Shown here in pieces: positions 53,252 to 61,055 of a stretch of DNA of 63,417 nucleotides. The DNA comes from Streptomyces sp. G-G2. Its GTDB lineage: Bacteria; Actinomycetota; Actinomycetes; Streptomycetales; Streptomycetaceae. The notes beneath the pieces are model-generated. The model had not been told where the DNA came from, made no database searches, and was given only the letters and a program-made list of their open reading frames with translations. The stretch lies in assembly GCF_030063135.1 (NCBI RefSeq), contig NZ_JASISO010000048.1, forward strand, positions 1-63,417, given 5' to 3'. The translations under genes and the position numbers were made by a program. Numbering within the stretch: the stretch's first letter is position 1; each line of letters begins with the position of its first letter.

Positions 53252-53707
53252 ATGCACGAGATGTCGATCGCCATGGCCGTCGTCGGCCAGGTGGAAGAGG
53301 CGGCCCGGGCCGCCGGCGCCCATACGGTCACCACGGTCCGGCTGGACGTCGGGGAGCTGGCCGGGGTGGTGCCCGACGCCCTGTCCTTCTGCTTCGAACT
53401 GGCCTGCGCGGGGACGGTGCTCGAAGGCGCCGAGCTCATCACCCGAGCGGTGGCGGCCCGCGCCCGCTGCGGGGCCTGCGCGGACGAATGGGCCGTCGGC
53501 ATGCCACCCGAACTCTGCTGCCCCGCCTGCGGCAAGGCCACCGACGTCGAACTGCTCACGGGCCGCGAACTGCGCGTGCTCAGCGTGGAGTGGGAGGACG
53601 GCCCCCGGCCCGGCACCGCGGCGGCCCCGGTCCCCGCCCCTGACCGCGACCGTGCCTGCGCCTGTGACCGTGACCGTGATCGTGAAGCCATCTCCGAGGA
53701 GCACTGA
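53252..53707 (+). CDS. hypA: HypA, hydrogenase nickel-insertion protein
   Basis: Predicted 151-aa nickel metallochaperone. The N-terminal MHEMS holds the Ni-binding Met-His-Glu. The zinc domain has CGAC and CPAC pairs (RCGACADEW, LCCPACGKATDVEL). The usual family ends soon after the second domain; this copy adds an Asp/Arg-rich tail (DRDRACACDRDRDREA) that contains an extra CAC. It starts 127 bases after the 34-aa gene and lies six bases before hypB. Confidence 0.93.
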   Translation: MHEMSIAMAVVGQVEEAARAAGAHTVTTVRLDVGELAGVVPDALSFCFELACAGTVLEGAELITRAVAARARCGACADEWAVGMPPELCCPACGKATDVELLTGRELRVLSVEWEDGPRPGTAAAPVPAPDRDRACACDRDRDREAISEEH

Positions 53708-53713
53708 AGACAC

Positions 53714-54547
53714 ATGTGCCGTGTGGTCGACCTCCAGCAGGCGGTACTCGCCAAGAACGAAGCGGCCGCGCAGACCCTGCGCGCCGCGCTCAGCGCCCGC
53801 GGCACGACGATCGTCAACCTGCTCTCCAGCCCCGGCAGCGGCAAGACGGCCCTGCTGGAGCGCGAACTGCTCCTCGCACGCGAGCGCGGCGTCCCGGTGG
53901 CCGCGTTGACGGCCGACCTGGCCACGGAGAACGACGCGACCCGGCTGGCCCGGTCCGGCGTACCCGTCAAACAGGTCCTCACCGACGGGCTGTGCCACCT
54001 GGAGGCCCACATGCTGGGCCGACACCTGGACGGCTGGCTCCCCGAGGGCACCCGGCTGCTCTTCGTGGAGAACGTCGGCAATCTGGTCTGCCCGGCCTCC
54101 TACGACCTCGGTGAATCGCTGCGCGTGGTGCTCGCCTCGGTGACGGAGGGCGAGGACAAGCCGCTCAAGTACCCGACCGCGTTCGGGCTCGCCCAGCTGG
54201 TGGTGGTCACCAAGACGGACATCGCGGCGGCCGTCGAGTTCGACGAGGCGGCCTTCCGCGCCAACGTCCAGCAGGTCAACCCCGGGGTGGAGGTGGTCCT
54301 CACCTCCGCCCGGGCCGGTGCGGGCCTCGGTCTCGGCCTCCTGCTCGACCGGTCGCTCGCCGCCGCCGACGGGACCCCGGTCCACCAGCCGGTCATGGCC
54401 CGTCACCGGCCCCCCGCTGCGGATCACGACCACGGGCACGAGGCCGCGCACGACCACGCGCACGCGCACGCGCACGAGCACGACGCCGCGCACGGGCACC
54501 CGCACCCGCACGAGCACCCGCACCCCGTCGCGGTGCAGACCCGCTGA
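53714..54547 (+). CDS. hypB: HypB, hydrogenase nickel-incorporation GTPase
   Basis: Predicted 277-aa GTPase that stores or delivers nickel with HypA. The P-loop is SSPGSGKTALLE (residues 38-49), the switch region is ALTADLATENDA, and VVVTKTDIAAAVEFD serves as the guanine-specificity motif. The nickel/zinc Cys-His site reads GLCHLEAHM. Most HypB proteins have a His-rich stretch or CxxCGC motif at the N-terminus; here the protein starts almost directly with the GTPase part, and a tail with 15 His in about 37 residues is at the C-terminus. Its TGA overlaps the hypF ATG (TGATG). Confidence 0.93.
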   Translation: MCRVVDLQQAVLAKNEAAAQTLRAALSARGTTIVNLLSSPGSGKTALLERELLLARERGVPVAALTADLATENDATRLARSGVPVKQVLTDGLCHLEAHMLGRHLDGWLPEGTRLLFVENVGNLVCPASYDLGESLRVVLASVTEGEDKPLKYPTAFGLAQLVVVTKTDIAAAVEFDEAAFRANVQQVNPGVEVVLTSARAGAGLGLGLLLDRSLAAADGTPVHQPVMARHRPPAADHDHGHEAAHDHAHAHAHEHDAAHGHPHPHEHPHPVAVQTR

Positions 54548-57003
54548 TGGAAGCCGTACAGCGCCGCCGGGTGATGGTCCGGGGCGTCGTACAAGGCGTC
54601 GGATTCCGGCCCTACGTCTACACCCGGGCCACCGGCCTCGGCCTCGCCGGGCACGTCACCAACACCCCCGACGGCGTGGTCGCGGAAGTGGAGGGCGCCC
54701 CGGCCGCCGTGTCGGCCTTCTGCGAGCGGCTCGCGGCCGACGCGCCACCGCTCGCCGTCGTCGACACCGTCGACCACCACGAGGTACCCGTCGCGGGCGG
54801 CGCCGGATTCACCATCGTCGCCTCCCGGGTCGGCGGCCCCGCCCGCACCCTGGTCTCCCCGGACGTCGCCACCTGCGCCGACTGCCTCGCCGAACTGGCC
54901 GACCCCGCCGACCGGCGCCACCGGCACCCCTTCATCACCTGCACCCACTGCGGGCCGCGTTTCACCATCGTCACCGGGCTGCCCTACGACCGCGCCCACA
55001 CCACGATGGCCCGGTTCCCGATGTGCGCCGACTGCGCCCGGGAGTACGCCGACCCGGGCGACCGGCGCTTCCACGCCCAGCCCGTGGCCTGCCCCGCCTG
55101 CGGCCCCCGGCTGCGCCTGCTCCTCGGGGCGCCCGGCCGTCCGCCGTACGAGGCCCCGGGCGCCCCCGACCCGGTGGCCGAAGCCCGGCGGCTGCTCGCC
55201 GCAGGGCAGGTCCTCGCCGTCAAGGGCCTCGGCGGCTACCACCTCGCCTGCGACGCGGCCCACCCCGGGGCCGTGGCGGAACTGCGCCGCCGCAAGGGGC
55301 GCGGGGACAAACCGTTCGCCCTGATGGCCCGGACCCTCGCCGAGGTCGAGCACCTGGTCGAGGCGGGCCCCGAGGAGCGCGCCCTGCTCAGCGGGGGAGT
55401 GCGGCCCATCGTCCTGCTGCGACTGCGCGCCGGGGCCGAGCCCCCGCCAGGGGTGGCCCCCGGCGCCCCCGACCTCGGCGTGATGCTCCCGTACACCCCC
55501 CTGCACCACCTGCTGCTCGGCCTGCCCGGCGACCCGCCCGGTCCCCGGCTCCTGGTCATGACCAGCGGGAACCTGTCCGGCGAGCCCATCGTCACGGACG
55601 ACGCCGAAGCCCTGGACCGGCTCGGCGGCCTCGCCGACGCCTGGCTCACCCACGACCGCCCGATCCACGTGCCCTGCGACGACTCGGTGGTGCGGGTCTG
55701 CGACGGCGAGCAGCTGACCGTACGCCGCTCGCGCGGCTACGCCCCGCTGCCGCTCACCCTTCCGCTGCCGGTGCCCCCGATCCTGGCCACCGGGGGCGAC
55801 CTCAAGAACACCCTGTGCCTCGGCGAGGGACGCCGGGCCTGGCTGTCGGCGCACATCGGCGACATGGACGACCTGGCCACCCAGTACGCCTTCGAACGCG
55901 CCGAGAGCCAGCTGGAGTCCATCACCGGGGTCGCCCCCGCCGTGCTCGCCGCCGACCGGCACCCCGGCTACCGCTCCGGGCAGTGGGCCCTGCGCCACCG
56001 CGGCGAGCGCCCGCTGGTCCGGGTCCAGCACCACCACGCGCACATCGCCTCCGCCATGGCCGAACACGGGCTGGACGGCACCCGGCGGGTGATCGGCGTC
56101 GCCTTCGACGGCACCGGCTACGGCGACGACGGCGCGGTGTGGGGCGGTGAGGTACTGCTCGCCGACTACACGGGATTCGTCCGGTTCGCACACCTCGGCT
56201 ACGCGCCGCTGCCGGGCGGGGACGCGGCCGTGCGGCGCCCGTACCGGATGGCGCTGGCCCACCTGTGGGCGGCGGGCCTCGACTGGAACCCCGCACTGCC
56301 CTGTGTGAGCGCCTGCCCGCCCGACGAACTGCGGGTGCTGCGCATCCAGTTGGAGCGGAACCTCAACTGCGCGCCGACCTCCAGCATGGGGCGGCTCTTC
56401 GACGCCGTGGCCGCCCTCGCCGGAGTCTGCCAGGTCGCCGGGTACGAGGCGCAGGCCGCGATCGAGCTGGAGCGCGCGGCCCTCGCGGCGCCGGACACCA
56501 CGGGCAGCCCCGGCTGTCCCGAACGCCCCGGATACGCCTTCGCCCTCCGGGAGTTGGGAGCGACGGCCGGCCCGGGTCCGGTCACCGCCGGTCCGGTCGG
56601 CCCCGCTCCGCTCACCGCCGCCCCGCTCACCGCGGACCCGGCCCCCGTGCTGGCCGCTGTGGTGGCCGACGTACTCGGAGGCGTGCGGCCGAGCGTGATC
56701 GCGGCCCGGTTCCACACCGCGCTCGCCGCGCTCGTCGGCTCGCTCTGCGCGCGGGCCCGCGACCGGCACGGCCTGGACACGGTGGCGCTGACCGGCGGGG
56801 TCTTCGCCAACACCCTGCTGTCCACGGCCTGCGCGCGCGTCCTGCGCGCCGACGGCTTCACCGTGCTGCGCCACCACCTGGTCCCCCCGAACGACGGCGG
56901 ACTGGCCCTCGGCCAGCTGATGGTGGCCGCCGCCGACCGTCTCAGTGAACACCCACAGCAAGGAGAGAACCATGTGTCTGGCGGTACCCGGCAGAGTGCT
57001 TGA
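54547..57003 (+). CDS. hypF: HypF, carbamoyltransferase for cyanide ligand synthesis
   Basis: Predicted 818-aa enzyme that makes carbamoyl-AMP and transfers carbamoyl to HypE. Domains in order: acylphosphatase (RVMVRGVVQGVGFRPYVYT, about 1-95), two zinc fingers (CADC with CTHC; CADC with CPAC), YrdC-like (LAVKGLGGYHLACDA, KGRGDKPFALMARTL, GVMLPYTPLHHLLLG, about 200-370), and the Kae1-like carbamoyltransferase half (QHHHAHIASAMAEHG, GVAFDGTGYGDDGAVWGGEV, TGGVFANTLLSTACARVL). Length is slightly above typical because of an Ala/Pro-rich insertion near 690-715. The last codons overlap hypC. Confidence 0.95.
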   Translation: MEAVQRRRVMVRGVVQGVGFRPYVYTRATGLGLAGHVTNTPDGVVAEVEGAPAAVSAFCERLAADAPPLAVVDTVDHHEVPVAGGAGFTIVASRVGGPARTLVSPDVATCADCLAELADPADRRHRHPFITCTHCGPRFTIVTGLPYDRAHTTMARFPMCADCAREYADPGDRRFHAQPVACPACGPRLRLLLGAPGRPPYEAPGAPDPVAEARRLLAAGQVLAVKGLGGYHLACDAAHPGAVAELRRRKGRGDKPFALMARTLAEVEHLVEAGPEERALLSGGVRPIVLLRLRAGAEPPPGVAPGAPDLGVMLPYTPLHHLLLGLPGDPPGPRLLVMTSGNLSGEPIVTDDAEALDRLGGLADAWLTHDRPIHVPCDDSVVRVCDGEQLTVRRSRGYAPLPLTLPLPVPPILATGGDLKNTLCLGEGRRAWLSAHIGDMDDLATQYAFERAESQLESITGVAPAVLAADRHPGYRSGQWALRHRGERPLVRVQHHHAHIASAMAEHGLDGTRRVIGVAFDGTGYGDDGAVWGGEVLLADYTGFVRFAHLGYAPLPGGDAAVRRPYRMALAHLWAAGLDWNPALPCVSACPPDELRVLRIQLERNLNCAPTSSMGRLFDAVAALAGVCQVAGYEAQAAIELERAALAAPDTTGSPGCPERPGYAFALRELGATAGPGPVTAGPVGPAPLTAAPLTADPAPVLAAVVADVLGGVRPSVIAARFHTALAALVGSLCARARDRHGLDTVALTGGVFANTLLSTACARVLRADGFTVLRHHLVPPNDGGLALGQLMVAAADRLSEHPQQGENHVSGGTRQSA

Positions 57004-57322
57004 CATCGGGGAGAAGGACGGCACCCGCATGGCGACCGTCGACTTCGGCGGGGTGGTCAAGGAGGTGTGTCTCGAATACCTCCCGGACCTCCAGGTCGGC
57101 GAATACGCCATCGTGCACGTCGGCTTCGCCCTCCAGCGGCTGGACGAGGAATCGGCCAAGCAGACCCTTGAACTCTTCGCCCAACTCGGCATGTTGCAGG
57201 AGGAGTTCGGCGACCCCTGGGAACAGGCGGCCGAAGCGGGCGGGGCCCCCTGGCCCTTCGAGGACGACCCGGCCGAGAGCGATCCCACCGGGGATGACGT
57301 CGCGGAAGGGGTGCGGCAGTGA
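56972..57322 (+). CDS. hypC: HypC, hydrogenase assembly chaperone
   Basis: Predicted 116-aa chaperone that carries the Fe(CN)2CO unit with HypD and docks to the large-subunit precursor. The essential MCLAVPG with Cys2 is present. The OB-fold body follows (TVDFGGVVKEVCLEYLPDLQ, VGEYAIVHVGFALQRLDEES). The C-terminal tail is longer than in the typical 75-95-aa proteins and acidic. ATG 56972 has AAGGAGAG upstream and lies inside the end of hypF (32-base overlap), so it is likely coupled. Confidence 0.93.
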   Translation: MCLAVPGRVLDIGEKDGTRMATVDFGGVVKEVCLEYLPDLQVGEYAIVHVGFALQRLDEESAKQTLELFAQLGMLQEEFGDPWEQAAEAGGAPWPFEDDPAESDPTGDDVAEGVRQ

Positions 57323-58455
57323 AGTACCTCGAGGAATTCCAGGACCCGGACCTCGCCCGGCGGCTGCTCGACGACATTCACGCCACCGTCACCCGGCCCT
57401 GGGCCCTGATGGAGGTCTGCGGCGGCCAGACGCACACCATCATCCGGCACGGCATCGACCAACTCCTTCCGGAGCAGGTGGAGTTGATCCACGGGCCGGG
57501 CTGTCCCGTGTGCGTGACCCCGCTGGAGGTCATCGACAAGGCGCTGGAGATCGCCTCCCGCCCGGGCGTGATCTTCTGCTCCTTCGGGGACATGCTCCGC
57601 GTCCCGGGAACCGGCCGCGACCTCTTCCAGGTGCGCAGCGAGGGGGGCGACGTACGCGTCGTGTACTCCCCGCTCGACGCCCTCAAGATCGCACGGCAGA
57701 ACCCGGGCCGGGAGGTGGTGTTCTTCGGCATCGGCTTCGAGACCACCGCTCCGCCCAACGCCATGACGGTGTACCAGGCGAAGAAGCTCGGCATCCCCAA
57801 CTTCAGTCTGCTCGTCTCCCACGTCCGGGTCCCCCCGGCGATCGAGGCGATCATGCGCTCACCCAGCTGCCGCGTCCAGGGCTTCCTCGCCGCCGGGCAC
57901 GTGTGCAGCGTCATGGGCATGGGGGAGTACCCCGAACTGGCCGCGCGCCACCGGGTCCCGATCGTGGTGACCGGCTTCGAACCCCTGGACATCCTCGAAG
58001 GCGTACGCCGCGCCGTCCACCAGCTGGAACGCGGCGAGCACACCGTCGACAACGCCTACGCCCGCGCCGTGCGGCCCGAGGGCAATCCGACGGCCCTCGC
58101 CATGCTGGAGGACGTCTTCGAGGTCACCGACCGGGCCTGGCGCGGCATCGGGGTGATCCCCGACAGCGGCTGGCGGCTCTCCCCGCGCTACCGGGATTTC
58201 GACGCCGAACACCGCTTCTCGGTCACCGGGATCACCACGCTGGAACCGGCCGAATGCCGCAGCGGCGAGGTGCTCCAGGGGCTGATCAAGCCGAACCAGT
58301 GCGAGGCCTTCGGCACCACCTGCACCCCGCGCAACCCGCTCGGAGCCACCATGGTCTCCAGCGAGGGCGCCTGCGCCGCGTACTACCTCTACCGACGGCT
58401 GGAGCTGACCCCGGCCGCGAACGCCGCTCCGCTGGAGGCGAGCCCCGTTGCCTGA
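57319..58455 (+). CDS. hypD: HypD, Fe-S scaffold for Fe(CN)2CO assembly
   Basis: Predicted 378-aa protein with a [4Fe-4S] cluster and redox Cys that builds the iron-diatomic-ligand unit with HypC and HypE. Conserved blocks are WALMEVCGGQTHTIIRHGID, HGPGCPVCVTP, CSFGDMLRVPGT, GFETTAP, GHVCSVMG and GFEPLDIL. The C-terminal cluster ligands are in NQCEAFGTTCTPRNPLGATM and SSEGACAAYYLYR. GTG 57319 overlaps the hypC stop (GTGA). The hypE start lies inside its last codons. Confidence 0.95.
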   Translation: MKYLEEFQDPDLARRLLDDIHATVTRPWALMEVCGGQTHTIIRHGIDQLLPEQVELIHGPGCPVCVTPLEVIDKALEIASRPGVIFCSFGDMLRVPGTGRDLFQVRSEGGDVRVVYSPLDALKIARQNPGREVVFFGIGFETTAPPNAMTVYQAKKLGIPNFSLLVSHVRVPPAIEAIMRSPSCRVQGFLAAGHVCSVMGMGEYPELAARHRVPIVVTGFEPLDILEGVRRAVHQLERGEHTVDNAYARAVRPEGNPTALAMLEDVFEVTDRAWRGIGVIPDSGWRLSPRYRDFDAEHRFSVTGITTLEPAECRSGEVLQGLIKPNQCEAFGTTCTPRNPLGATMVSSEGACAAYYLYRRLELTPAANAAPLEASPVA

Positions 58456-59521
58456 CACCGCACCCGACACCGCTCCCGACATGACGGGCTGGACCTGCCC
58501 GGCACCCCTGCGCGACCGCCCCCGGGTGGTGATGGGGCACGGCGGCGGTGGCGCGCTCTCCGCCGAACTCGTCCAGCACCTCTTCGCCCCCGCCTTCGGC
58601 GGCGAGGTGCTCGCCCAGCTCGGCGACTCCGCAGCCGTCACCCTCGGCGGGGTGCGGCTCGCCTTCTCCACCGACTCCTACGTCGTACGGCCGCTGTTCT
58701 TCCCCGGGGGCTGCATCGGCGACCTCGCGGTCAACGGCACCGTCAACGACCTCGCGATGAGCGGCGCCGAGGCGGCCTACCTCTCCGTCGGGTTCATCCT
58801 CGAAGAGGGCGTCGAGATGTCCGTGGTCGCCCGGGTGGCCGAGGCCCTCGGCGCGGCCGCCCGGCGGGCCGGGGTGGAGGTGGTCACCGGCGACACCAAG
58901 GTGGTCGAGGCCGGGCACGGCGACGGGATCTACCTCAACACCGCGGGCATCGGCCTGATCCCGGCCGGGGTCGACCTGCGGCCCCAGCGGGTGGTGCCGG
59001 GCGACGTGGTCATCGTCAGCGGCGCGATCGGCGTCCACGGCGTGGCGATCATGAGCGTCCGGGAGGGCCTGGAGTTCGGGGTGGACATCGCGAGCGACTG
59101 CGCGCCGCTGGGCGGGCTCGTCCAGTCCATGCTCGCGGTCACCCCCGACCTGCACGCACTGCGCGACCCCACCCGGGGCGGTCTGGCCGCCGCCCTCAAC
59201 GAGATCGCCCAGGCGTCCGGTGCGGGCGTGGTCATCGACGAGCGGTCCGTCCCGGTCCCGCCCGCCGTGGCCAACGCCTGCGCGATCCTCGGCCTCGACC
59301 CGCTGTACGTCGCCAACGAGGGCAAACTCGTGGCCTTCGTGCCGCGCGAGCACGCCGACGCGGTGCTCGACGCGATGCGGGCGCACCCGCTGGGGGCGGA
59401 CGCCACCGTGATCGGCGAGGCCGTCGCCGACCATCCCGGACTGGTGGTGGCCCGCACCGGCCTCGGCGGCACCCGCGTGGTCGACCTCCCGCTGGGAGAA
59501 CAACTCCCGCGCATCTGCTGA
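58448..59521 (+). CDS. hypE: HypE, carbamoyl-dehydrating protein for cyanide ligands
   Basis: Predicted 357-aa PurM-like ATPase that converts a C-terminal Cys thiocarboxamide to thiocyanate. The N-terminal VVMGHGGGGALSAELVQHLF and central DSYVVRPLFFPGGCIGDLAV, SVGFILEEG and RDPTRGGLAAALNEIA match the family, and the protein ends in the required PRIC with the reactive Cys last. TTG 58448 is supported by GGAGG at 58434-58438; ATG 58481 is an alternative that would remove a repetitive Pro-Asp-Thr N-terminus. It is the last gene of the cluster and is followed by a strong terminator. Confidence 0.95.
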   Translation: MPDTAPDTAPDMTGWTCPAPLRDRPRVVMGHGGGGALSAELVQHLFAPAFGGEVLAQLGDSAAVTLGGVRLAFSTDSYVVRPLFFPGGCIGDLAVNGTVNDLAMSGAEAAYLSVGFILEEGVEMSVVARVAEALGAAARRAGVEVVTGDTKVVEAGHGDGIYLNTAGIGLIPAGVDLRPQRVVPGDVVIVSGAIGVHGVAIMSVREGLEFGVDIASDCAPLGGLVQSMLAVTPDLHALRDPTRGGLAAALNEIAQASGAGVVIDERSVPVPPAVANACAILGLDPLYVANEGKLVAFVPREHADAVLDAMRAHPLGADATVIGEAVADHPGLVVARTGLGGTRVVDLPLGEQLPRIC

Positions 59522-59524
59522 CCC

Positions 59525-59565
59525 GCCCCCGTCCGTCACCCGCCGCCCGGGTGACGGACGGGGGC
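59525..59565 (+). terminator. Terminator of the hydrogenase cluster
   Basis: A perfect 17-bp inverted repeat (59525-59541 with 59549-59565, seven-base loop) begins four bases after the hypE stop. It also covers the last codons of the decayed Nudix gene on the other strand. Confidence 0.85.
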
Positions 59566-59782
59566 CTCCCACCGCGCGAAGGCCTCCAGCCCGTCCGTGA
59601 CGAACGGCCGCTCGCGCATCGCCACCCGCAGCTCCGGCCGGGTCAGCCACTCGGGGCGGCCGATCTCCCGCGGATCGGCGCCCGCGAGGGCCCCGGCCGG
59701 GACGGCTTCGTCGCGCCCGACCACCCCCCACCACCCGGTCCTGCTCGTCGACGCGTTCCACCCGCTCGTTCGCCGTCCCCAT
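59536..59782 (-). pseudogene. Nudix hydrolase remnant with frameshift and internal deletion
   Basis: The N-terminal part (MGTANERVERVDEQDRVVG, from ATG 59782) and the C-terminal part (DPREIGRPEWLTRPELRVAM, then ERPFVTDGLEAF) of an IPP-isomerase-like Nudix protein are both visible. They lie in different frames that join if one C is removed from the C6 run at 59724-59729. Between them only about ten residues remain where the Nudix box and core (about 100 residues) should be. The gene is therefore dead by deletion regardless of the frameshift. Confidence 0.7.
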
Positions 59783-59831
59783 GGGCGACACGATGGCAGA
59801 GGGGTCGGACAACGGCCCCGGTGAGGCGCCG

Positions 59832-60899
59832 TCAGCCCCGGGCGGGGACGGGGTGGCCGGTGAGGAAGGCCTCCGGGGCGGTCGCGTACGGGAGGCCGGA
59901 CAAGGACTGGTCGGTGAGGAAGCGGGCCATCAGGTCGGCGAAGTCGGCGCTGCGCTCCAGCGGGGCCAGGTGGTCGGTCTCCAGGATGGTCAGGAACTGC
60001 GCGGTGGGCAGTACGGACGCCACGCGCCGCCCCATCTCGGGGGTGGTCAGCGTGTCGTGCTCACCGGTGACCACCAGCGCGGGCACCGGCGGACACGGCT
60101 CGGGCCGGTACCACTCGTGCCGCATCAGCCGCCGGTTGTGCTCGGCCGACTTGCGCCGGGAGTCGGGGTTCTGCCCCGCGATCTGCTGGTAGACCAGTCG
60201 GCCGACCGCCGCGTGCTTGCGGACGGTTCCGGTGCCGGGCGGGGACATGAACCGGTCGGTCAGCTCACGCGCGATGTCCTCGGTCTCCCCGCGCTCGATC
60301 ATGCCGTCCCAGCGCTCCATCGCCGCCGTGTAGTCGGTGGTCACCGCCGTGGTCATCCCGCTCAGCATCAGCCGCTCGACCAGTGCCGGGTAGTGCTGGG
60401 CGAAGCGCAGCGCGATCGCCCCGCCGAAGCAGACACCGAACAGGTTGACCCGGCCCAGCCCCAGTTCGTCCACGAGGTGGCGGGCGGCGGCCGCGAGGTG
60501 GTCGACGCCGTAGCGGGCCGGGAGGAAGTCCGCGGTGCCGTAGCCGGGCAGGTCGACCGTGATCACGGGCCGGTCGAGGACCACCCGCTTCTCGTGCCGG
60601 GTCCAGGACATCCGGTCCTGCTCGGAGCCGCCCAGGATGAGGAGCGGCGTACCCGAGCCGCCCGCGCGGGCGATCCGGCAGACGTACGCCAGTCCGTCGA
60701 AGACCAGCTCCCGCTCCTCCACGCGCCCGCCCCCCGGGCCCGCCGCGTCAGGGCTCCCGCCCTGCGCGGGCACGCAGACGGCGAGGGGGGCGGTCACCGG
60801 ATCGGGGGCGGGACCGGGGGCGTGGACGGACACGGCCGGGTCCCGGTGGGTGAGCGATCCCTGGCCCTGGACCGTGACGGAACTCGGCATGACTGTCAT
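59832..60899 (-). CDS. Alpha/beta hydrolase with cysteine nucleophile elbow
   Basis: Predicted 355-aa protein. A long Pro/Ala-rich N-terminal part (about 65 residues) precedes an alpha/beta-hydrolase fold: LLILGGSEQDRMSWTRHEKR, VITVDLPGYGTADFLP, nucleophile elbow LFGVCFGGAIALRFA, acid in VTGEHDTLTTPEM, catalytic His in ETDHLAPLE. The elbow is G-x-Cys-x-G rather than the usual G-x-Ser-x-G, as in some thioester-handling or PHA-synthase-like members, so an acyltransferase-type or unusual hydrolytic reaction is possible. ATG 60899 has GGAG six bases upstream. Substrate unknown; no obvious operon partner. Confidence 0.8.
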   Translation of the reverse strand: MTVMPSSVTVQGQGSLTHRDPAVSVHAPGPAPDPVTAPLAVCVPAQGGSPDAAGPGGGRVEERELVFDGLAYVCRIARAGGSGTPLLILGGSEQDRMSWTRHEKRVVLDRPVITVDLPGYGTADFLPARYGVDHLAAAARHLVDELGLGRVNLFGVCFGGAIALRFAQHYPALVERLMLSGMTTAVTTDYTAAMERWDGMIERGETEDIARELTDRFMSPPGTGTVRKHAAVGRLVYQQIAGQNPDSRRKSAEHNRRLMRHEWYRPEPCPPVPALVVTGEHDTLTTPEMGRRVASVLPTAQFLTILETDHLAPLERSADFADLMARFLTDQSLSGLPYATAPEAFLTGHPVPARG

Positions 60900-61055
60900 T
60901 GATCGCTCCAAGAGGCGCCGGAAAGACAAAGCGCGCTGTACAACCCTCCCCGGCGGCGAAAAGTGTCGGCGCCGCCCGCACGGGTGCGCCACCCGGCCGA
61001 TGTAATCGGACGGGTGGCGCGGGGGGTGGAAGCGCAGGAGCGGGGGAGCGGGAGG

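Noticed and set aside
54424..57822. 1132-codon minus-strand frame opposite hypF/hypC/hypD
   Set aside because: Shadow of the well-marked hyp genes; no homology signals, and it crosses several gene boundaries.
59525..59565. Possible attachment site or transposon end because of the 17-bp inverted repeat
   Set aside because: Its position four bases after hypE and the small loop fit a terminator; no integrase, target duplication or second copy is seen.
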